Assembly: GCA_914767715.1 (NCBI GenBank)
Contig: OU612072.1
Span: 3,842,001-3,906,000 of the forward strand
Length of the DNA: 64,000 nt
Source: Membranipora membranacea
Taxonomy: Eukaryota > Bryozoa > Gymnolaemata > Cheilostomatida > Membraniporidae
Direction of reading: 5' to 3'
Shown here piece after piece: positions 47,501-56,563 of this stretch. Position 1 is the stretch's first letter, and every line of letters starts with the position of its first letter. The notes beneath the pieces were generated by a model that did no database searches, had not been told where the DNA came from, and saw only the letters and a list, made by a program, of their open reading frames with translations. Made by a program: the position numbers and the translations under genes.

Positions 47501-50500
47501 TCTTTGGGTACCCAGGCATAGTTGAGCTGCAATTTTTTTAAATTGATTTCATTACTAAACAAGCAAATCACGATATCTCAAAAAATTTCATCTGCTGGTC
47601 CCTTACCCTGTCTTGACAAGCTTTGTCGGAGGGGTTCCCCTCTCCTTCCAGCAATGCTTGTCAAGAAATGCCACTGTTTGCCATTATCTTGCAGGATGTG
47701 GCACTTTGAAGACTTCTCTTTCAGAGAGTATACAATAACAAATTCAATAAAATTTAAGACGTTAACGGTTCCCATAATGGAATTACCAAAGTATATTGAG
47801 GCCAATTATAATTTTACTTGAATTTTTTAGGGAAACCCATTTATTATATACCCATGGCCATTAACAATAAGCCGCTGGGTCACAAAGCGATATTAAATTC
47901 TGTAAATTTTCAACTGCACTATCATTGACCCACTGTCAAGGTCTCTTGTCCATAACCCAGGATTTGAGTTTACAAACTGCATATAATTCTAGTGATGAAA
48001 ATACAATTGCCGTTACGCAATGCAAGGTGTAATATCGCATCCTACTGTATGCTAATGGTTCCTATGGGATCCTGTTGAGGTTTTATTATCAAACCATAAA
48101 ACCATAAAGTTGCATCTTGGGAATGATGTAAAAATTCCTTATTCAGTAGATAAAGGGTAAGTCATAAAGAGATAAAGGGATTCATGCATAAATGATTCAA
48201 CATTTATGGCATTTCAAGTAGTGTAAAAGCCTCTTAACAACTTTAAGCATAGCCTATATCAAGCATGACAGTATATTTCAAGCTTGACATCTATGCAGGT
48301 ATTTGCCTTACTTGTGCTAAATCTTGATAAGCACCCATTTATGACAGCATTAATGGATTCTGAGGTAACAATAAACGACCCTAGAAAGTGAAAAAATGAT
48401 TCAAATAACCTGAAAAATACACAACAATTATGCATGGCACAATATATAATGCTGATATTCAATTCCCCACCGTGTTTTGCAGTTTGTATGCTCCTTTCTA
48501 TTTCTCGCAATATATCATCATCACCAATTTGCATCAAATGAGAAGACAACTTCGTATTTTTGTTGAGTTGCGACATTTGCGACGTTAGTGGGTTCGAGCT
48601 ATTGCGACGTTTGAAAAATTGCGACGTTTGTGGGTTTGCGACGTTTTAAAAACCCTTCGTTGCGACGTTTTTTGGATTGCGACGTTAGTGGAACGCTAGA
48701 TTGCGACGTTTTGACGTTTGCGACGTTTGTGGGTTCAACAAGGCGTTTAACAATAGGTTTAAATCACAACATTGCTTTGAAATTCTACTAATCTCATCAA
48801 GATAGGCACTAAGATCTGATTGATTTGATATGCATCCAATTATACAGGTGTCTTCTGCGTATTTAATGACAGTTATATTGCTCAAGTCTGAGGTAATCCT
48901 ATTGGTATATATTGAAAACAAAAGTGGAGATAAACAGCAACCCTGGGGAGTGCCAGTGTTGGTTATGATGGGTTTTGAGATATTGCCATCTACTATTGTT
49001 CTTTGGGTGCGATTCGTTAGGAAGCTGTATATCCATTCAGTGACATTGGAGTCGAGATGTGATAGTTGCGAGATTAAGTCTGGAACATGTATTGTGTTGA
49101 ATGCAGAAGAAAAGTCAAGGAACAGACACCTGACATAATTTGAAGCTTTCTTGTCAATGAAATCTGTGATGGTAGTAGTGAGGCATAAAAGAGCATCTTG
49201 AGTTGAGCGGTTTGCACGATAAGCAAACTCAAGGTGGTCCATAGCTGTATGAGTAATAATGTAATGTTTAACAAGTCTCTCCATCATTTTGCACAGGCAA
49301 CTGGTGAGCGCTATTGGTCTGTATTGTTTAAGTTGATTGGGATTCTTAACTTTGGGTAGGGGTTTGATAATGGCCGATTTCCAGGAAGTAGGGGTTGACT
49401 TAGACGTGATAGATAAATTGAACAGTTTCGTTATGACAGGCGCCAGTTGATAGGCACATAGCTTAAGTACTTTGGGGATGAGGCCATCAGGGCCTGGACC
49501 TTTCCTCGAGTTCAACGATTTCAACTGCTTTAAGACAGTAGCCTCTTCTATTTCTAAAGGTGGTGCTATGGTGGCGTTGTTATTGATGTCAGGATGGTCA
49601 GCGAGAGGCTTCTCAAATCTTGTGAAGAAGGCGTTTAGGTCATCTGAGTTGAATGGATTTTGTTGAGTTGGTTTTGGGCTATTAGTAGGTAATCCACTAA
49701 CCTTTTTAATGTCAGTCCAGGCTTTAGCAGGTTCTTTCGCTAGGTTATGCTGTATTTTCCGAGAGTGTTCTTGTTTGGCTTGTTTAATAGATTTAGTGAT
49801 GTCGCGTTTGAGTTTGTTGTAGAGTTTACAGTAAACAGTTTTGTGGGCTTGTTGTTTCTCATCGATCATATCCGATATTTGTTTATTGATCCATGGTTTT
49901 TGATTTGTGCAAACTCTGACGCTCTTCTCTGGTATAGAGTGTCCTGTATTATAGTGATCAACTTTCTGCCCTCATGATTATGCGATCTGCTTTTTTTGGC
50001 AATGAAATATATGTAGAAACGTGTATGTGTAACAAACTGGCAAGGACACAAAAAAATAGGCATTCTCGCTTCGATCCACTCATTATTAGCTTGCCAAAGT
50101 GCCAACTCACGTATTTGTATTTGTACCCATGTCCTATGCTAAGGCAAAAATTGACGCAAGATAGAAATAATAATCAACTGACGTGTCATCATGGTGGTAG
50201 AATGAACTCCTTGTAAGCCTCCAATGGGTTTCCTGGTGATAGCACTTTTACACCCATGACTTGGTGTCTTTTGTCCAGAGGTAGAAATCTTAGCAGGCGC
50301 AGTAGTAGGCTGCGTAACCAGGATCGCTGGGGTATTTGGTTGTGTGACCGAAGAAGTTGTGGCCTCGGCTCCATCTGGAATTCAAAATCAATCAATAAAA
50401 GCTTTCCCTCAATATTTATGTATTCTATTTGATAACCCTCTTTGAAATATAGAGTCAAAACAGCTGACCTGTTATATGTCAAAATTCCAGCATTTGATAT

Positions 50501-51763
50501 TAAAATCTTGCTTTTTACATCTAACTTACGTCCTCACATAAATAAACAAGTATGAATTTAACCAATTCAATCTAAAAAACCTGTATACTCACAACTTACT
50601 TATTATTTTGACAGAGCGTATAACATCGCGCTCACTTATGTATATAGTGTTACCACTCTTATTCAGATATAGAGATAGAGGCTGTTCATGAGGAGTTGGC
50701 CAGACTATAAGCTCGTGTTCTGTTGTTGTGTTGTTGACTCTACACAGCTGTTTTATGACAGTCCTTCCCTCTCTGAAGGTGTAGTCCCTCGGGTTTTGTG
50801 TGATTATAACCTCTCCAGGCCTAATCAGAGCAATTTTGTCCCCTCTATCGCGTGAGAGTTCCTGTATTTCCTTACTTTCAAGATCAACAAAAACTACTGT
50901 ATAACGAAGTGTGACGTACAACCTATTATCTTTTCTGTCAATGGCCATTGCTATTGGAAAGTACAAGTTATCTTCCGTTTTTAAAAGAGTTGAAACTAAT
51001 CCAGACTGCAAATTGATTTCCCTGATGGCATGGTTGTTGTGATCTGTAACTAAGTAGGATTGGTTAGTGTATCTTATAATATTGTAAGGCTGGTCAAATT
51101 TGGATTCAAGAAGTCGACCGTCCTTCCAACCAGAGTTTCGGCACTGACCAGCAGCTGTTGTTGCGCTACGTTGCTGCCGATTGACCATACGGATACAGTT
51201 ATTTCCATGATCAGCAATCAGCACCTGGTAGCTGTTGACCTGTGCAAACCCCGTTATCTCATCAAACTGGGCGTTTTGTCCCACTCCCTCTCGATAGCCT
51301 TTAGTTCCTCCCCCGACAATATAGTGAGGACTTCTATCATTAGCTCTAATAAATCCTAGAGATCCGACGTAAGAAGCAAGTAGCTGGGAGGGATCACTGA
51401 CATCCTCTTCTAAGTGTGAGGCAGAGCTGGGACGGGTGGAGGCGTATCTCTCCGGGGCCGATAGATATCTAGATAAAAGACAAAAGTAAGTTGATTCATC
51501 CGTTAAAATACTTAGAATGTGAAATCATGAGGCAGCTTGACCGTAATATTCCGCTTCTAATGACATGCAACATCTAACAGCCTTCATCTGACCACCATGC
51601 CCTATGATGAACAAGTAAGTTGTGTAAACATAAGGCATCCATCTACTTACATTCTATCCCCCCCAGCAACGCTACATGAGATTATGTGGATCAGGAGTAT
51701 CGTACATGTGTTGTACTGAAGGGTTAATGTAACACGCTGGTAATGCAGTATCTTCCAAATCAT
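44572..51763 (-). CDS. NHL-repeat type I membrane receptor with ITAM-like tail, copy A
   Basis: The exons 51651-51763, 50600-51468, 50261-50374, 45352-45478 and 44572-45088 join in phase to 580 codons (579 aa). Residues 1-37 look like a signal or anchor peptide (MIWKILHYQ..., hydrophobic CTILLIHIISC). The single 869-nt exon (39-327) encodes NHL-type propeller repeats such as VLIADHGNNCIRMV and YLVTDHNNHAIREIN. A Thr/Pro-rich stalk (329-365) follows, then a transmembrane helix at about 386-407 and a 170-residue tail. The tail has YQWL-x8-YATL (440-455), PLQGTSS and HPVQPTDEASMFGSR, all shared with copy B, and an acidic DDDD stretch. NHL propellers usually bind proteins or glycans; the ligand here is unknown. 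The intron 45479-50260 carries the nested mobile elements. The stalk donor (CCAA/GTCATG at 50260) is weak and was chosen by phase and by the copy B position. Confidence 0.85.
44947..44994 (-). other. ITAM-like motif of receptor copy A
   Basis: Codons for residues 440-455 read Y-Q-W-L, eight residues, Y-A-T-L. This fits the immunoreceptor activation consensus YxxL/I-x6-8-YxxL/I. Asp is at -2 of the first Tyr and a DDAP sequence precedes the second. It lies about 32 residues inside the membrane. Function is inferred from the pattern only. Confidence 0.6.
46360..46736. repeat. Left terminal inverted repeat of the nested element
   Basis: It matches the complement of 48324-48740 closely. It lacks about 20 bp and about 18 bp that are present in the right arm's ACGTCGCAA array. 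A small open frame (46482-46637, plus) starts MSQLNKNTKLSS and has an equivalent in the right arm. Confidence 0.85.
48324..48740. repeat. Right terminal inverted repeat of the nested element
   Basis: It is the longer arm, with extra ACGTCGCAA units. The minus-strand frame 48259-48576 (105 codons) starts with the same MSQLNKNTKLSSHLMQIGDD as the left arm, with mostly conservative differences (Ile/Met, Ile/Val), and stays open where the left copy stops. I recognise no family. Confidence 0.85.
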
Positions 51764-52376
51764 ACCTGACTTCTGCATTATCCATATCATACAGACTCAC
51801 TAAGCTTTGGCATACCAACTTGCCTACAATGTTCAATGTTTGCTAGTGATGCAGCAAATGACATTGACTTGCTCTATGCACAAAATGAAACTGCCCAGTT
51901 TAACACAAGGATATCAACAAACTATAAATAGATTCGCTATCACTTATCAGCATTTGTATTAGTTGATACACACTGAAGTACCAATCCAAAATACTTAACT
52001 TACTTATTAGACTAGACTGTTCTCTATATGGAGCATTATGCATTGAGGCATTGAGGCTTTAACGCATTGAGGCATTAGATACTGAGGCAATGATATTAAT
52101 GTCATTAATTGATCACTCGCTCAAAATCCAAAAGATTTCAAGTTTGCAATGGGTCTAGCAGCTCAAAGAAGGTTAAGTCAAGTTGGTACATGGAAGCCTT
52201 GTCATGCGGCCACGGGTTTTGGGTTTAAAAAGCCAAAACTTGTGGCCACGTGAAAAGGCTAGGTACATGGTGGTGACCTGTGCGTGTGTGAGTAAGAGCG
52301 TACATATGTCTCCCATACGGTACTCTGGGAAAGGTAGATTCTTAAGCTCTGTGACTTACTTTAAACATTAAATCTC

Positions 52377-52848
52377 CGGTAACTGTAAATTGCTGAACAG
52401 GCTGAACAGCTGAACAGAATTTCACAGACTAAAATTATTATTTGTATTCTTTTCTCTGGCTGACTATCACTTCTCAAACACATTCCTCCTGAGCAAATGA
52501 TTTAAGGAGTCACTTAGTTCCTGTTGGCACCTATTATAACCAATTTAGGCAGAGCAAATGAAGTAATCAATTTGCCAATTCTGACAAAATCTGATGGTGT
52601 TCTGGAAACCAGAAACATAATCCAGCTCAAATAGCCAGTCTTGACAAGCTTTCCATCCATTCATTAAAATCGAAAGACACCAAGGCAAATCCAAACTTAA
52701 AATAAATATATTAATGAGCAGAATATAAGGAATTGTCCACGCTTATGCAAAATTAGCCAATCATGTAAAGAATCAAACAAATAGTAGTCTGAGAAATTCT
52801 GTTCAGCTGTTCAGTCCGTTCAGCCTGTTCAGCAATTTACAGTTACCG
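52377..52848. mobile_element. 472-bp MITE with long inverted ends and 9-bp target duplication
   Basis: The ends CGGTAACTGTAAATTGCTGA (52377 onward) and its complement (ending 52848) form inverted repeats of about 54 and 63 bp. They are flanked on both sides by TTAAATCTC (52368-52376 and 52849-52857). Each arm contains tandem GCTGAACAG-type units, three on the left and four on the right, which explains the length difference. The core is AT-rich and non-coding. A 9-bp duplication with long inverted ends is typical of Mutator-like (MULE) elements, which is my tentative assignment. Confidence 0.9.
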
Positions 52849-52933
52849 TTAAATCTCAAGTGATTTTGAAAGATATCCTATATTATAGAGGCTACTTCTA
52901 TCATCATAATAAATGCTTTCCCAAGGGTGATAA

Positions 52934-52978
52934 TCTAGACCATAGACTTAATATAGTATATTAAGTCTATGGTCTAGA
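52934..52978. repeat. Perfect palindrome, 22-bp arms, 1-nt spacer
   Basis: Arms 52934-52955 and 52957-52978 (TCTAGACCATAGACTTAATA and two more bases, then the complement) match exactly around a single G. It lies 86 bp from the MITE. Confidence 0.95.
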
Positions 52979-54489
52979 CACAAAGACGTGACACACACCT
53001 CGCAGCAGTGGCTGCTGACTTAACTCTATGTTATGCACAACGTCAAAACTGGTTATTTATAACACTGCTATTATTCTGGCCTAAATATTTACTTGGAATT
53101 TTCTAAAAGATACTCAGATTCCATGTATTATATTTTGAGAGATTTCCCACCCATGCCCATTTTTGCTCAGTAGAAGAAAAAGCGTTCCGAAAACTCTGAT
53201 TATAAGATTTACATGAACAAATTTGGAATTGTATGAAGTCATTGTCACAAACATCTTTTTGACCCGACATCATGATAAGAATTTAGGTATGTAGGAATGG
53301 GACATCGCGAAGTGAAATTCACTATCAGTGAGTCGTCTTCATAGCGGTCCACTGGGAGCACTGTACTGTCAAAGTATCTCGCTGTAACCCTTTGTGTATA
53401 AACTTATTAATGTCTACTGTGAAACACCCCATGGAATTACCTAAAAAGTAAAAACTGATTGGCGGTTACATCTACGTGTAGATAATTTCCCTATGTTATC
53501 AGTAAAATAGAGTTGGATGAGTGTTTGTTATCAGAGATCTTAGTACTTAGTATTTGATAAAGGGAAGTCTAAAGTCCCCACTTATGTTATCTTTTATTTT
53601 TGCAAAAAAGCAGAACAAAGTTTGTTTTCAAAATTAAAAGGGACCCTGGCGCTGCTAAAGCTGTTAATCATGTATAGTTGAGTCATTATATCCTAGTATG
53701 TCGTTTGCTTTGCCATGATTTAATTTTTTTTTAAATTACACCAACAGACTTGTTTTTAGTGTAAGGTGTTCATACTAAAGTAGGGTATGTTAACAAACAA
53801 CACTCCCACAATGCAAAGTTAGCCTGGAATTCTCAGGCAGATACTATCAATCTCGATATAAACTCCATGTTACTGTTACTTACAGAATACTTGTAAACAA
53901 GCACTATCTCAACAATTTGGTGCAGTAGCTAGCTACAGTGTGAATCAGGGATCATCCTCAAAACAGGCCACACTGTTTGATAATATACAGCATACCTTCT
54001 TCAAATTGCAATCATTGCTATTCACTTGACTACGGGATATGTGGAGTTGTCTCTGATGGTTATTTAAAGATACCCATCATATGCTCAGCAACAAAAATCT
54101 TAATTTGAGTAGCCATATATGCATTATTTTAAATCATATTTCCTTACTCATTTTCTGTATGCAAAGTCTTGAAGGAGGGGGGGGACTTGGGGGTATTTGT
54201 GAACTTTAATGCCTGTGTTTGGCCAGTTAGCAAATTATTTAGCTGATCCAAACTGTACCAAACTTGCTTGCTAAGCTTGAACTTTAAAAGTGGAGGTTTA
54301 AAGTCCTTTAATTGGAATAATATTATGTTTGAGATTGTAACTACATCCATACTGTAGAGTTGCTCTTCCCTTGATGTTGATTGGACAACTCCTAAGTATT
54401 CCTCCCCAACAAGAAACTCAGGTGATTTCTACGGTCAGATTGATGAGATTGTACAAGGCAATCCACTACTGCTTCCTGGGTAAACAAAG

Positions 54490-54538
54490 TAAGGTTTGAG
54501 ATGTATTAGTAATAAGTACTAATGCATCTCAAACCTTA
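54490..54538. repeat. Near-perfect palindrome, 22-bp arms, 5-nt spacer
   Basis: Arms 54490-54511 and 54517-54538 are complementary with one mismatch around ATAAG. Confidence 0.9.
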
Positions 54539-56222
54539 TTAGATTAATTAATTAATTAAACCAATTAGATTTATCTGGATTGGACTGAGTATCATTTGAT
54601 AATCAGGATCTTTCAAACAGGTTAGATCACGGAATTCTACCCAGTGTTAGAATGTAGGGGGATGCAAGGGGATGGTGTCCCCCTTCATGCTTTGTCTAGG
54701 GGGATGCATCTGCCCTATATATCATAACCATTACGTTCTCCAAAATATGGCTAAGATTGACGCATTTTTTTTATTAGTAATCACCACAGGTCTCCGGCAC
54801 ATAATTTCCACTTCAATACTGGATCTACCATAACAATTTTAGAAGTTTTTTTCAATAATGGTAATTTTCAAGTGGTAGGGCCATGCCCTCCTGGCCCTAG
54901 CTACCTATGAATACACCACTGGATCTACTCAATTTCTGTATTTTCTATGTACTGAATCTTAAGAACAAAACATTTATGACATGACATAAATAGGAAATCA
55001 ATAACATGCATAATAGGCCTCAATATCTGTTCTGGAAAATCCCATGATATGACCACGCTTGAACTAAACAGATAGTCACATAAATTAATCATCCCATTGA
55101 TTATCCTCACTCCAAACATTGTCTGAGTGTTCAGTTATTTGCATGTGCAAGTTTTGTGACATCTAAAATCTGTTGAGAAAATATGGAATACTATGTGAGG
55201 TTTTAGAATTAGAGTTGTTGTCTTAAAAGGCTCTGAAGCCTGTTACAACTAAATTTAAAAATACTCACAAATTCTTAGAGAACAGGTTCATCATTACTCT
55301 AATTTATGGCAAAAATCATAAAAATTATAACACCCTATATATGCTATAAAAAAGTAAAAAATATAAATGAACATATTTATATAGACAACATATACATTAT
55401 TTAAAAACACAAAACATTTTGCAAAAAACAAAATAGTCATTGCTCATTGCAAAACACATATTTTACAGGTATGACAAAAGCACACAAAAATGCTTCGAAT
55501 GATATAAAACAAAACACAACCCACTAATATGTAGGAGTAAGCAATATGTTTTATGTTTGGGGCACAACTCATAGCTATAATATATGCTGTCAAATATGCA
55601 AAATTAGAATATTATTTGGGATTAAACACAACATGCTTTAAAAAATTGACATGGTGATTGGTGCCTCAGGAATCGTGGGTTCAAGGTTGAGTGGACATGT
55701 CATCGAAGTACATGATAACTTCATTTGATATTATAAGCATAATAATGATCAAATATAAATTAACTTTTTAGCGCTGGATATTGATCTGGACGGAAGCTAG
55801 GTTGATGAACTAAGCAAAGATTGTTATAGCATGGGAGTTTAATTGAATCCATAATACAATGTACCAAATATCTAAATATCACGTCACGCTAAGTCAATGA
55901 GAAGTCTTGCTCAATTAGATTCTTTACTTTTAATCTCAGTGATTTAAATCTTTCAAAAGAAAATTCACCCAATATCAATGCTTAGGTTGCTATAAAGGCC
56001 TACTATATATTGTGCTTTTCATTGTGGCAATGAAAATTCTCAATTCAGATTGCAACAAATGAATTGTAGTCCATTGATTTTTGTGAAATTCCTCACCAAT
56101 TGTACTTATGGAGTCACGTTCTTTGCTGGTATTAGTAACCACTCATTAATTCTTCATAGGTCTCAGAACAGTGTGTGAAATTATAAAAAGTTTGATTTTG
56201 GCACTTAACAGCAAACTGCAAT

Positions 56223-56235
56223 GGGGGGGGGGGGG
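56223..56235. repeat. 13-bp G homopolymer
   Basis: An uninterrupted G-run in the 3' flank of receptor copy B. Confidence 0.9.
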
Positions 56236-56539
56236 TTTCATTGAAAATTGAACATCCTGTCACCAGTGTAGGTAAATTCATATCACAGAGTAAATTTTAG
56301 GTTAACACACAGGTGAACTTCCTCTTTCATTAGAGATTTTTCAAGGACTGATTTAGCTCTTTTATGGATAGACTTTTGAGATTTTGAATTCCAAAAAGAA
56401 AATGCGCAGAGTTTTAAAATATTTCAATGATCTAGGCACGTGTATGTATAGTGTGTTATCTGATCAGGTTGCAAAGAAGTATTCCCTGTTGGCAGGCTAT
56501 ACACATATTTTGTGTAGTCTTTTGATCTTTCATAAGTCA

Positions 56540-56545
56540 TTTATT
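56540..56545 (-). promoter_or_regulatory. Candidate polyadenylation signal for receptor copy B
   Basis: AATAAA on the minus strand, about 19 nt after the stop codon at 56564. Use of it would give a very short 3' UTR. Confidence 0.35.
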
Positions 56546-56563
56546 GGACTGTTTCAAGTGTAA

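Larger units (their letters stand above)
46360..48740. mobile_element. 2.4-kb terminal-inverted-repeat DNA element inserted in the LINE
   Basis: The outer ends start GTTGAACCCACAAACGTCGC and end with its complement. The inverted repeats are long (46360-46736 and 48324-48740). AGGCGT occurs on both sides (46354-46359 and 48741-48746) and only once in the reconstructed LINE reading frame, so it is a 6-bp target-site duplication, with one extra A at the right end. The first 120-160 bp of each inverted repeat hold many scattered ACGTCGCAA units. No transposase is recognisable in the 1.6-kb core, so the copy is probably non-autonomous. I cannot assign a superfamily. Confidence 0.85.
45703..49985 (-). 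mobile_element. 5'-truncated non-LTR retrotransposon (CR1/Rex/Jockey-type LINE), interrupted
   Basis: The minus strand encodes part of a LINE ORF2. It begins inside the region before the RT (TNQKPWINKQISDMI near 49900), then has RT motifs KGPGPDGL, YRPIALTSCLCKMMERLV, FLDFSSAFNTIH, GTPQGCCLSPLL and YAEDT. The frame is cut at 48740 by another element and resumes at 46359 (SKTQEMMFSTQ, YLGVTVDDKL), ending near 45703. The 3' end carries an (ATCC)n tetranucleotide array (45706-45725 on the plus strand as GGAT units), typical of the CR1-like group. A stop codon (TGA) lies in frame near 49970 and no endonuclease domain is seen, so the copy is 5'-truncated and dead. It occupies an intron of receptor copy A in the same orientation as the gene. 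Confidence 0.9.
51764..56563. other. Intergenic region between the two NHL receptor genes
   Basis: 4.8 kb holding the promoter side of copy A and the 3' side of copy B. It contains a MITE (52377-52848), palindromes at 52934-52978 and 54490-54538, a GCATTGAGG repeat cluster near 52038-52085, G-runs at 54177-54184 and 56223-56235, and a very A-rich stretch at about 55310-55450. No coding sequence was recognised. Confidence 0.65.

Noticed and set aside
45703-49985. LINE as a full-length, active element
   Set aside because: The endonuclease region is missing, a stop lies just upstream of the RT segment, the RT box is altered and a 2.4-kb element interrupts it.
52361-52372. TTAA-type target duplication (piggyBac/Kolobok) for the MITE
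   Set aside because: The inverted ends are symmetrical only if the duplication is the full TTAAATCTC, so a 4-bp TTAA reading does not fit.
55650-55700. tRNA-like sequence with GGGTTCAAGG
   Set aside because: It does not fold into a cloverleaf by eye; only the T-loop-like word is present.
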